Positions 15,646-24,900 of a stretch of DNA of 64,000 nt are shown here, piece after piece. The stretch is from NCBI GenBank assembly GCA_023443515.1, contig JAEZUC010000094.1:1-64000 (forward strand), in the 5' to 3' direction. Source of the DNA: Bacillota bacterium. Its GTDB lineage: Bacteria; Bacillota; Clostridia; Acetivibrionales; DSM-1351. The translations under genes were made by a program, and so were the position numbers. The stretch's first letter is position 1. Every line of letters begins with the position of its first letter. Under the pieces are notes generated by a model that ran no database searches, had not been told where the DNA came from, and saw nothing but the letters and a program-made list of their open reading frames with translations.

Positions 15646-16743
15646 CTTTTCCTGAATTGACTCATCAATTTTCAAACCTACATGCCTGCCACCCTGGCAC
15701 ACATACGTAAGGAGTTCTTCACCTTCCTTTATTGTTGAAGCGTTCCTGACCTCTCCATCGGCTCCGAAAATCCTTATATGCCAATCATCCTGTACCATTG
15801 TATTGATACGCTTTCCCTCAACCTCAACTTCAATCTTCAATAATGGCCTTTTTTCTACTTTCACCCTTCCGACCACTACCTCTCTTGTATTGCCTGAAGT
15901 ATCCACACACAACAGTTTACTTCCGCCCTTTAATTCCGTAATGTACGAGGTTTCACCCCCGGGTGCCCATACATAGGAATGTACGGCACCTGCATTCACT
16001 CTGAAGGGGCGAAGCTCCATATATGGCAGGAAGTGAGTCTCAGAACTGACCAAAAGCCCTCCTTCTGAAGTTGAACCAATGAGCATTCCTTCATTTTCTT
16101 TCAGTAGTCCGGTGGTGTCTATACATGCCCTGTAGCCCATTCCAATATGCAACACCTCGGTAACCCTTCCTTTTACCAACTGAATTTTAGATGTTCCCAT
16201 TTTTTCTATAAAAGAGTTTACTTTGTTTATTTCAGTGTGATCCTCATTACTGAATACAACCCCATCACTGCCCACTTCCATTACTCCGAAAGCCAACTCC
16301 ATATCCTGGCAGGTATTGACTATTTTTAATACCTTGGTCTTTTGGGACTGTAGCTTAGCCACCAGCAATTCCAAGGGTATATTTGTTGTGTCGGAAAACT
16401 CTGCTACAACGTAGTCAAAATTTGAACCGACCTGCCATGCTTCGTCCATACTGTTTCTATCAAATATCCTATGCAAAAGGGCGGTTTTGAACCCTCTTTC
16501 AACTGATTTCTGCAGTAACTGTCGATTAGCTGACAAAACTATATGCTCCTTGTTTAAATCCTCCATATCCTCTTCGCTGTTTATTTCAATAATCAGATTC
16601 ATTTTATGTGGCGGTGTTATGGTATCCAGCATACCCCTATTAATTAGTAAATTTTCAAAGTTCAGGATATAAATCATATTTAAAATAGCTTCTTCGTTTT
16701 TTAAATTCCTACCATCAAACCAAATCATATCTTTTTTCATCAT
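15643..16743 (-). CDS. 3-Dehydroquinate synthase II family protein (GriH / AsuA2 / PtmB2-like)
   Basis: Cytoplasmic enzyme of 366 aa in the DHQS-II family, unrelated in fold to ordinary AroB. The family signature is strong: IGMGYRACIDTTG, then GMLIGSTSEGGLLVSSETH and RPFRVNAGAVHSYVWAPGG. Archaeal members oxidatively deaminate and cyclise the heptulosonate from the partner aldolase to dehydroquinate. Members in grixazone, manumycin-type and platensimycin pathways instead form the aromatic 3-amino-4-hydroxybenzoic acid. It stands 46 nt after a free acyl carrier protein gene and 51 nt before the aldolase gene. Start ATG 16743, with an alternative ATG one codon later; AAGGGG is upstream. Producing a building block for the adjacent megasynthase is the simplest reading. 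Confidence 0.9.
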   Translation of the reverse strand: MMKKDMIWFDGRNLKNEEAILNMIYILNFENLLINRGMLDTITPPHKMNLIIEINSEEDMEDLNKEHIVLSANRQLLQKSVERGFKTALLHRIFDRNSMDEAWQVGSNFDYVVAEFSDTTNIPLELLVAKLQSQKTKVLKIVNTCQDMELAFGVMEVGSDGVVFSNEDHTEINKVNSFIEKMGTSKIQLVKGRVTEVLHIGMGYRACIDTTGLLKENEGMLIGSTSEGGLLVSSETHFLPYMELRPFRVNAGAVHSYVWAPGGETSYITELKGGSKLLCVDTSGNTREVVVGRVKVEKRPLLKIEVEVEGKRINTMVQDDWHIRIFGADGEVRNASTIKEGEELLTYVCQGGRHVGLKIDESIQEK

Positions 16744-16789
16744 TTTATCCCCTTGTCAATGTTGTTTTTTAAGCACCTGTTTTCAAATA

Positions 16790-17029
16790 TCATATTTTGC
16801 TTTCAATATAGTCCACGATATCTCTTATAGTAGAAAACTTGGCAAAGTCAAGGTGCTCATTATCAAATTCAAACCCAAATTCTTTTTCAAGCATCACCAC
16901 TAATTTTACAAATTCTACCGAATTCAAACCAAATGCAGCTAATGTCTCATCCAGCCTGATATTATCGGCAATATCCTTGTAATTCTCCTTAATAACCTTC
17001 TTTAATCTAGTTTCCACCATTTCTGACAT
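16790..17029 (-). CDS. Stand-alone acyl carrier protein
   Basis: Small acidic carrier protein of about 79 aa. It shows the four-helix ACP pattern with phosphopantetheine serine in FGLNSVEFVKLVV, followed by EKEFGFEFDNEHLDF. The start is placed at ATG 17029, 11 nt after GAAAGGA. In-frame alternatives are ATG 17038, ATG 17020 and a TTG at 17095 abutting the previous stop. It lies between the terminal polyketide synthase gene and the aromatic-acid genes. Possible jobs are to carry an activated aminohydroxybenzoate, to carry the finished chain for the terminal BtrH-like domain, or to serve as a donor for the trans acyltransferase. Which of these is right cannot be decided from sequence. Confidence 0.88.
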   Translation of the reverse strand: MSEMVETRLKKVIKENYKDIADNIRLDETLAAFGLNSVEFVKLVVMLEKEFGFEFDNEHLDFAKFSTIRDIVDYIESKI

Positions 17030-17095
17030 AACCCTCATATTCCTTTCTGAGATATAGATTTTTATATTTTTCGGGTTCCCCACCCTGTTTACCAA

Positions 17096-20000
17096 CTATA
17101 CTATGGAAATGTTCTTTAATGCTTCAAAAAACTCCTCACTGGTTTTACTTATACTATCAATATTTTTAACTACCGTTCTATCAAGTTTTATACTCCTACC
17201 CCTTATCAAACCGGCAGCACAGATATTAATCAAAGCATTTGATGTCTCCAATATATCTTTGGACATACCTAAAAGCTCTATATGCCCTTTTTCAAAGAAG
17301 TCTTTGAGTGTGCTGATTAACAACTCCTTGCTTCCAAGAAAAGAGTACAACTTATTCAGTCCCTCGGCATCAAGTTGTTTGTCATCACTTTCTATAATAC
17401 TTTTAATAAAAACTAAATCTTCGCTTTGCAGTTTATTTTGCGAAATATATTCAAATAATCCGGCTAACTTATTTGCAATACCACTAATAGACACATCCTG
17501 GTGCTTTTCCATTACAAGTATTTCCATGTCATTTGTGTTAGAGTAAATTTGCTCCAAAGTATCAAAAGTGGTATAAAACTGCCCATAATCTATAATCTTT
17601 GCTCCATTTTGCATCAGGTGGTTGTAATCTATAACGGAATATAGCCTTTTACTACTATCATATCCGTTAATCACAGCAAGATGGTTGGTGTGTTTACTTA
17701 GATAGAAGGAAGAGTAGAATGTAAAGTATTCGTCAAAACAAACCAAAACCGGCTTTCCTTTATCTATATCACTGCATATTGTTGTATGTAAACTGTCTAA
17801 AGTATTAACCTTCTTCACACAAGCTTTTAATCCAAAGCTTTCAAGAAGCTGGTTTTCTACAAGATTGCCGTTATAAAAGGTTTGTTTGCTATAGATGTCT
17901 CCTAAATATCCCTCTAGGTTAAAACATCTCTTTATACCAAGAAATAATTTAAACAGTCTTAACAGTTCCTTGTTCTGCTGCCCCAGCAGTACTCCAAAGC
18001 CTCTGTCCAGGCAATTCATTTGCCTCCACATCAATCCGCTGATCTGATTGATTATGGAATTCTCAATCTCAATTTTATTTATTTCCGGCAAATTACCCGT
18101 TGCTTTATCCCCTTCATTCACAAAGATTTTTTCCTTAGCTGATTCAGGGTACTTTTCACTGATAAATACAGCCAGATCGGCAATACTGAAATGTTCAAAT
18201 AAACTATTTATATCAATTTCTACATTTAATTGTTCTTTAAGTTTACTTGCCATATTTATGGATAACAACGAGTTCCCGCCCAAATCGTAGAAATCATCAT
18301 GAATACTGAGCTCGCCTATTTCCAGAATGGCCCCCCATATGTTCCCTATCAGCTTTTCAAGTTTGGTATAGTTTCCTTCCACTCCCCCTTTGAGTTTAAC
18401 AGCGGGTAACAGACTCTCTTTTGCAGAAATGGAGCTATTACTACTTACTGTACTTTCCAATTCAGCTGCTATATCATTTTCAAGCTTGAAAAGCTGTATA
18501 TCTTCTGATATACCAGACAGCATCTCGAAATCAAGTTCCCCTGCAATTACATGGGTTGATCCTGATTCTAAAATAAGCTCAAAATCACTTAAGGCCTGCT
18601 CTACTGAGATGGGTTTAAATAAGGATTTGTTTTTATCCGCCTTGTATTCCGCAGCCATCCCGGTATCCTTCCATGCGGGCCAGCTAATGGATACAGTCCT
18701 TTTTTCCTGAAAACTTCTCCACTGTGCAAAAGAGTCCATAAATGCATTTGCTGCTGCATAATCCCCCTGACCGGGTACGTTCAATATGGACATTACGGAG
18801 GAAAATGTAACGAAAAAGTCAATTTCATCCTCCCTTGTCACATTATCCAGCATAAGAGTACCCTCTATTTTAGGGGACAACACTTTGCTGAAATCGGCTT
18901 GTGACTTACCCGAAATAAGCCCTTCTCCGGCTATTCCCGCACAATGGATTATTCCGTTGATATTTTTGAATTTTTCCCTTATTTTGTTAATAATGTCCAC
19001 CAATTGATCTTTTACAGATATATCCCCTTGATAGCAGAAAACAGCCGTTCCATCAGCTTCAATGCTATTTACTGCATTAATCCTTTGGCATAATTTTGTA
19101 TCAGCACTCGCTTTAAGAATTTCTGCCCATTCATGACGTTCAGGCATGGAGCAGCGATTTACCAGCGCTATATTTCCTGCCCCTTTTCGGGATAAATGTT
19201 TTGCAATTTCAAGGCCTATCCCACCAAGGCCTCCGGTGATTATGTAAACACCCTGACTCTTAATATCAATCCTTTTTCTGCTGCCATTGCCTAATTCCAA
19301 TCTTGCAAATTCCTGGATATATCTTTTCCCGTCTCTAATTGCAGTCAAATACGATGTATTGTACCCATACATCTCACTGACAAGGTTGTTGACATCGGTG
19401 TCTGTGTCAAGGTCAACACCTCTGCACCTTATATTCTCGTATTCCGCAGATATTACCCTGCCCAGAGCAAATAATGCAGCATTGCCGGGATTGGCTTTTT
19501 TCTCCTGCTTGTCAACGCTGAAAGTATTACGGCTGACCAATACCATCTCTGCTGAATGCCCGGGGTTCAGCTTCGTAAAGCTTTTTACTGTATGAAACAA
19601 ACTGTATAAGCCTCTTATACGGCTTAATTCAAGTTCTTCAGGACTACCTACGTATTGTTTCCTGCTATTGCACAGATGGATTATTTTTGAAATCTTCTTG
19701 TCACCCATGTCTTCAAAAAGCTTATAATAATCTCTTTCTCCTCCTGATATGGTATAACTCAATTCATTCTTTTTTTCATAGGATTCTCCGGGACTTACTT
19801 GAATAACCTCGATTCCCTTGTTCGTCATATTGGAGGCCAGACCTTCGCCAATACCTTCAGTATCCATGAATATGGCTACTGTTTCATTTGGTAGCTTTAT
19901 GTTTATACTGCTTATATATTCCTCGGCGCATGGTACCCATTTAATTTCGTAAAGATGGTTTTTGCTTTTTTCCGGCGTGACTACCCTTGTTTTGTCTCCT

Positions 20001-21946
20001 TTGTTGCTGTCTATCCAATACCTGTTTCTCTCAAAAGGATAAGGAGGCAGATGAACTGTTCTGCCGCCCGTACCCTCATAAAATTTATTCCAGTCAATAT
20101 CTGCACCTGTTGTATAAAGCCGGCATAATTCTTCTAATTCATGAAATTCGCCCTGCAAAAATGCTCTCAGCTTCAAGTCTGCTTTCTGTGATATTTCCCT
20201 TCTTTCGTCTTCTGTTATATCGTTTACTTCATTTAAGCCTTTTTTTGACGATACTATCCTGTGTTCACCGAAATAAATATCTTGTCCATGATTTTGTTTT
20301 ACGTCCATTATTTCCCTAAGATGAATAAGCTTTTCCTTTAGCTCGTCCATATCTCTTACAATAATGGCTGCCCTGTAATTATAATGTCCCCTGCCCACGG
20401 CTGTGGTGCAGCAAATATCCTTCAAGGGAGGTGCTTCCGGCCTGTTAATAAATTTCAAATGTCTTTGTACCAATTCTTTTATAGAAAATATACTTTTAGC
20501 CGAGAGTGTGAAAACCATAGGTCTGTGAGATGCTGTCTCTGCTCTAATTTCCTTTTGGACTTCCTGTATAACCACATGGCAGTTTGTACCACTGAAGCCA
20601 AAGGAACTCACTCCGCACAGCCTTATATTCTGGTCTGCTTCCCAAAACGTCATCTTGTCATTTACATAAACAGGTGTATTACTAAAATCTATATACCTGT
20701 TTGGATATTCAAAATTCAAGGTAGGCGGAATGACTTTTTTATTAATTGCTAAAACGGTTTTAATAAGCGATGCAATTCCAGAGGCACCTACCAGATGCCC
20801 CAAATTTGTTTTTACCGATCCAATTCCGCAAAATTGATTTTTTTTTGTAAATTGCCTGAAGGCTCTGCTTAAACCCTTAATTTCAATGGGATCCCCCAGA
20901 ACAGTACCTGTTCCATGGGTCTCAATATATGAAATATTTTCCGGGTTTATTCGTGCTTCCTTCCAAGCCTTTATCAGCAAGTCTTCCTGAGCTTCTGCCT
21001 TTGGAGCTGTAATCCCGTTTGATGCACCGTCATTATTAACGGCACTTCCCTTGATGACTGCATAGATTTCGTCCTTGTCCTCCATTGCCTTCTTCAAGGG
21101 TTTCAGTACTACAACACCTACTCCCTCTCCCCAGACGGTACCACTGGCCTTATCATCAAAAGCTCTTATGGTGCTGTCATTGGATTCTACAATCCCCATT
21201 TCATTATTTTCAATGGGCTTATAGATTATATGTATACCTCCGGCAATTGCCATCTGGCATTTACCTGTTTTTAAAGCGTTACAGGCTTCATGAACAGCTA
21301 CCAACCCCGAGGAACATGCAGTATCAATAACCAATGCCGGGCCACTGAGGTTTAAAATATAGGATAGTCTGCTTGCCAGGATTCCTGACCATGATCCTGT
21401 TATAGCCAGCGGATCTCTATCTTGTATCATATATTTATATGGTGAACCCCAGGTATGGTCATTTCCTGTATACACACCAGTATTGGAGCCGTAAAGCCTA
21501 TCTCCCCCGTAACCTGCATCCTCTATGGCTTCCCATGCCGTTTCAAGAAATACTCTCTGTATTGGGTCCATATATTTGGCTTCTTTGGGTGAAATACGAA
21601 AAAATGCGGCATCGAACTTATCAATTTCTTTTATATATCCCGCCTTACTGTAGCTTCTATCGGTATCTTCCGTGATTTCTACAGCAAAACTGCCTCTGTC
21701 CGGCGGGATTTTGCCGATGCACAGCCTACCGCCCATGAGGTTTTCCCAATATTCCTCAAGATTCTCCGAACCCGGAAACTTGCCTGACATACCTATAATT
21801 GCAATTTCATCATTCTCAATAGGCTGCTTGTTCTTTTGCAGTTCTGATAACAATACCACAGAATCCTGAGGGTCAAGCTTCTTGTCTGCTACTAGTTTAT
21901 ATATAATATTGTTCGCCGTTTTCACAATCTGCACCAATCCCTTCAA
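17096..21946 (-). CDS. Terminal trans-AT PKS module: KS-KR-ACP with C-terminal BtrH/papain-like domain
   Basis: Cytoplasmic megasynthase of 1616 aa and the last module of the line. An N-terminal docking helix region (1-45) precedes KS 46-470 with C211 in DTACSSG, H344 in ETHGTG and H384 in KTNLGHL. The post-KS linker ends in PYPFERNRYW (about 645), with no AT and no DH. KR is at about 660-1140 (GGLGGIG 905-911; S1050, Y1063), so this module leaves a beta-hydroxyl. ACP serine S1226 is in LGGNSL. A separate domain of about 310 residues (about 1300-1616) has MNCLDRGFGVLLGQ (C1312), HTNHLAVINGYD (H1422) and VIDYN (D1440), the Cys-His-Asp order of papain-like acyltransferases such as BtrH. It probably replaces a thioesterase. 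TTG start overlapping the previous stop; a start a few codons later is possible. Confidence 0.93.
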   Translation of the reverse strand: MKGLVQIVKTANNIIYKLVADKKLDPQDSVVLLSELQKNKQPIENDEIAIIGMSGKFPGSENLEEYWENLMGGRLCIGKIPPDRGSFAVEITEDTDRSYSKAGYIKEIDKFDAAFFRISPKEAKYMDPIQRVFLETAWEAIEDAGYGGDRLYGSNTGVYTGNDHTWGSPYKYMIQDRDPLAITGSWSGILASRLSYILNLSGPALVIDTACSSGLVAVHEACNALKTGKCQMAIAGGIHIIYKPIENNEMGIVESNDSTIRAFDDKASGTVWGEGVGVVVLKPLKKAMEDKDEIYAVIKGSAVNNDGASNGITAPKAEAQEDLLIKAWKEARINPENISYIETHGTGTVLGDPIEIKGLSRAFRQFTKKNQFCGIGSVKTNLGHLVGASGIASLIKTVLAINKKVIPPTLNFEYPNRYIDFSNTPVYVNDKMTFWEADQNIRLCGVSSFGFSGTNCHVVIQEVQKEIRAETASHRPMVFTLSAKSIFSIKELVQRHLKFINRPEAPPLKDICCTTAVGRGHYNYRAAIIVRDMDELKEKLIHLREIMDVKQNHGQDIYFGEHRIVSSKKGLNEVNDITEDERREISQKADLKLRAFLQGEFHELEELCRLYTTGADIDWNKFYEGTGGRTVHLPPYPFERNRYWIDSNKGDKTRVVTPEKSKNHLYEIKWVPCAEEYISSINIKLPNETVAIFMDTEGIGEGLASNMTNKGIEVIQVSPGESYEKKNELSYTISGGERDYYKLFEDMGDKKISKIIHLCNSRKQYVGSPEELELSRIRGLYSLFHTVKSFTKLNPGHSAEMVLVSRNTFSVDKQEKKANPGNAALFALGRVISAEYENIRCRGVDLDTDTDVNNLVSEMYGYNTSYLTAIRDGKRYIQEFARLELGNGSRKRIDIKSQGVYIITGGLGGIGLEIAKHLSRKGAGNIALVNRCSMPERHEWAEILKASADTKLCQRINAVNSIEADGTAVFCYQGDISVKDQLVDIINKIREKFKNINGIIHCAGIAGEGLISGKSQADFSKVLSPKIEGTLMLDNVTREDEIDFFVTFSSVMSILNVPGQGDYAAANAFMDSFAQWRSFQEKRTVSISWPAWKDTGMAAEYKADKNKSLFKPISVEQALSDFELILESGSTHVIAGELDFEMLSGISEDIQLFKLENDIAAELESTVSSNSSISAKESLLPAVKLKGGVEGNYTKLEKLIGNIWGAILEIGELSIHDDFYDLGGNSLLSINMASKLKEQLNVEIDINSLFEHFSIADLAVFISEKYPESAKEKIFVNEGDKATGNLPEINKIEIENSIINQISGLMWRQMNCLDRGFGVLLGQQNKELLRLFKLFLGIKRCFNLEGYLGDIYSKQTFYNGNLVENQLLESFGLKACVKKVNTLDSLHTTICSDIDKGKPVLVCFDEYFTFYSSFYLSKHTNHLAVINGYDSSKRLYSVIDYNHLMQNGAKIIDYGQFYTTFDTLEQIYSNTNDMEILVMEKHQDVSISGIANKLAGLFEYISQNKLQSEDLVFIKSIIESDDKQLDAEGLNKLYSFLGSKELLISTLKDFFEKGHIELLGMSKDILETSNALINICAAGLIRGRSIKLDRTVVKNIDSISKTSEEFFEALKNISIV

Positions 21947-24900
21947 ATTAACCCTATACTTTTCATCAATTTGTCTGCTTCTTCAATAGTTATTTCTCCC
22001 CTTGAAAGCTGCTGCATTATTTCCTCCATGCCTGCTTCTCCATCCTCCGTCATAATCTGCTGTTCCTCAATATCCGGCTGAATTTCCTCCTTTCCCGTCC
22101 TGCTTTCTATGTATTCGGACATAGCACTTATTGACGGGTAGTTAAAAATATCGGATATATCCACAATTCCGGGAAACTCTTTCTCTAAATCTTTTAAAAG
22201 AAGTGTTGCCATTATAGAATCTCCACCTAAATCATTAAAATTATCATATACGCTTACTTCCTCAAGACCTAAGGCTCCGGCCCATATCCTGGCAACTACG
22301 GCTTGCACCGAGCTTGTCCCTTTATCCAGGCTGCCTTTAATCCTCAGCGGAGTTATTTCCACTTCCCTTATTGTATTTCTTTGAGAATCTGTCTTACTGC
22401 GTACTTTGTGTTTATGTATTTTCCCTTGTATTTTATTAGAAAAGCTTATGGCTGTGTCTGAGTCCAACAAAGGAATTGTTTCAAAATCAAGCTGACCTGC
22501 TATTATTCTGGTAAGTTTTTTGGCAGTAATTTCTTCAAACATTTGTATTGCGTCAGATGTGGTGGCCGGTAAAAATACACCCCTAATTTTCCCGTTTATT
22601 ATACCGTTATCAAAAGCCATTCCTGTTTCCTTCCACGCAGTCCAGTTTATAGAAACAGTTTTTCCTCCTGCTGTTTTTCTTCGGTAATCTGCAAATGCAT
22701 CCATAAAAGAGTTTGCCGCCGTATAATCACTCTGCCCTGCTCCCCCGAGTATAGAATTGATTGATGAAAACATTATGAAAAAGTCCAGATTATCCTCTTT
22801 TGTTAACATATCTAAAATAAATGTTCCCTGTACCTTTGGCTTTACTACATTGTCAAAGACCTCCATGTCCTTACGGATTATAAAGCCGTTCCCGGCTACC
22901 CCTGCCGCATGGATAACCCCATTAATCCTTCCGTATTTTCTTCTTATATTGCTTAATACGTTTTTCATGTCAGTTTCGTCCGAAACGTCGGCACTGTAAT
23001 ACATAACCTGGGAGCCACTTTTTTCAATAGCCTTTATAAATTCAATCTTTGCCTGCAGAGTACCTCTATTCTCCTCTAATATTTCATCCCATGCCTCTCT
23101 GTCAGGAATATGGGTTCTGGCTATAAGAACCAGAGATACCGGTTTTTTTGCAGACAAATACCTTGCAAATTCCCTGCCAATACCTCCCAGCCCTCCTGTT
23201 ATTATGTATACTCCTTTTACACATATTTCAATTTCTTCCGGCTCAGAATCTTCAAGGTTTACTTCATCCAGTTCCTGCCGATATCTTTCTCCGTCACGAT
23301 AGGCAATCAAGCTGCAATTATCTCTTGAATTCAGCTCGGAAACAAGCTTACCAACCTCTGTTGTTTCATCAATATCAATACATCTGCAATTCAGGTTACC
23401 GTATTCCTGCCCTGCAACCATACAGATTCCGGGTATTGCGGCATTATAATAATTGATTCTTCTTTCTATCCCTGTCACCATATTGACATAATCTGAAACA
23501 GCTATCAGCTCTACCCGGTTGCGCATCTTATTATTAATTAATGACCTGATAAGGTATACAAGACTGTATAAGCCTCTTTTCTGTGTTTCGACAAGTGAAT
23601 CACTGTCTTCCGGCAGCTTTCCCCAACCGATTGATGACAGATGGATTATTTGTGAGATACCTTCTTCACGCAAATCCTTGATAAGCCTGTCATAGTCCTC
23701 CTCTCCATATCCAATCCTGTATCTTCCTGAGCCGAGTTTTTCGTAACATCCGCCAATATCCACCTCAACTGCATCAACTCCCAGGGTTTCTTTTATATCC
23801 ATCCAGAGACTTCCCCTGTCCTTAAACAGCAAAACCTTTCCTGTAGCGGGCTTGTCCTCATCGTATATTAACTCATCGCCCTTTGTGGTGTAGCTCTTAA
23901 TCCAATTCATACGATGGAACATATTCACTTTTACTGATTTGTCATCAGTAGTTGTAAGCAGCTGATTTACTTTTTTCAGGGTATAGTTTTCTATGTCCGC
24001 GAACACCCTGCCTTTTTCATCCATTAGAATTATGTCAAAAGAAGCAGTTTCCATGTTCAAATCTGCTTTTCCCTTTTGTCTGATAAGGCTGTACAGCTTG
24101 TCCGGCATTTTGCCATATATTCTAAGGCTCTTATATGACCATGGAAGATAAAGCCCTTCTCCTATACTTCCTATTGCAACATTTACCGCACTATCCATAA
24201 GTGCCGGATGAATCAAACATTTGTCCAAATCCCCTGTAAATTCACCCGGTAGCACCAAATATGCCAGTACTCCATCATGTAACGTATAAACTTTTTTCAG
24301 GTTGTTCCATCTGGGCCCTGTATCAATAAGGCCTTTTCTTTGCCCTGTCAGTTCAATATCTTCTTCAAATATAGCGCTACGTGCCATTTCATCCGGATTG
24401 TACCGGACTGAATTTCTATCTTCATCTAAAAATACTTTTCCTTGTACATGCCTAACCCATTTGTCTCCATCCGGCCTGCTTGCAACATAAAAGCCTAAAT
24501 ATCCGTCCTCAATTTTCAGTACCGTCTGTACATCTCTTGCCTCATTTTCTCCCACAGCTAAAGGAAATTCAAAAATGATATCTCTGAATTCCAGATTCTC
24601 GTAATACTTGTAATGCCCAACGGCCTCACTGACCATCTCGATATAGCTTGTTCCCGGCACTATAAAGTTGCCGTTTACCTTATGCTCATTCAAAACCCAG
24701 TGCCTATTCACCTGAAAGTTGGTGTTGTATACAGCACCCTCCATTGTCTCTGTGCTACATGAATCCAGCAATGGGTATCCGAGTTTATTATAGCTTTGTT
24801 GGTATGCGTTTATTTCCACTGCCTTTGGCGTATTCGTAGTCAGCCAGCAGCGCAGCCGTTCAAAAGGATAAGTTGGAAGACTTACTTTTTTCATACCTTT

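Noticed and set aside
14764..16743. Housekeeping shikimate-pathway genes
   Set aside because: Co-transcription with the megasynthases and a free ACP makes a dedicated precursor role more likely, though the archaeal-type reaction is left open in the annotation.
17096..18079. C39 bacteriocin-processing peptidase as the identity of the terminal domain
   Set aside because: The Cys/His spacing (about 110 residues) and absence of any transporter or leader peptide fit an acyltransferase of BtrH type better; the peptidase fold similarity is noted as shared ancestry only.
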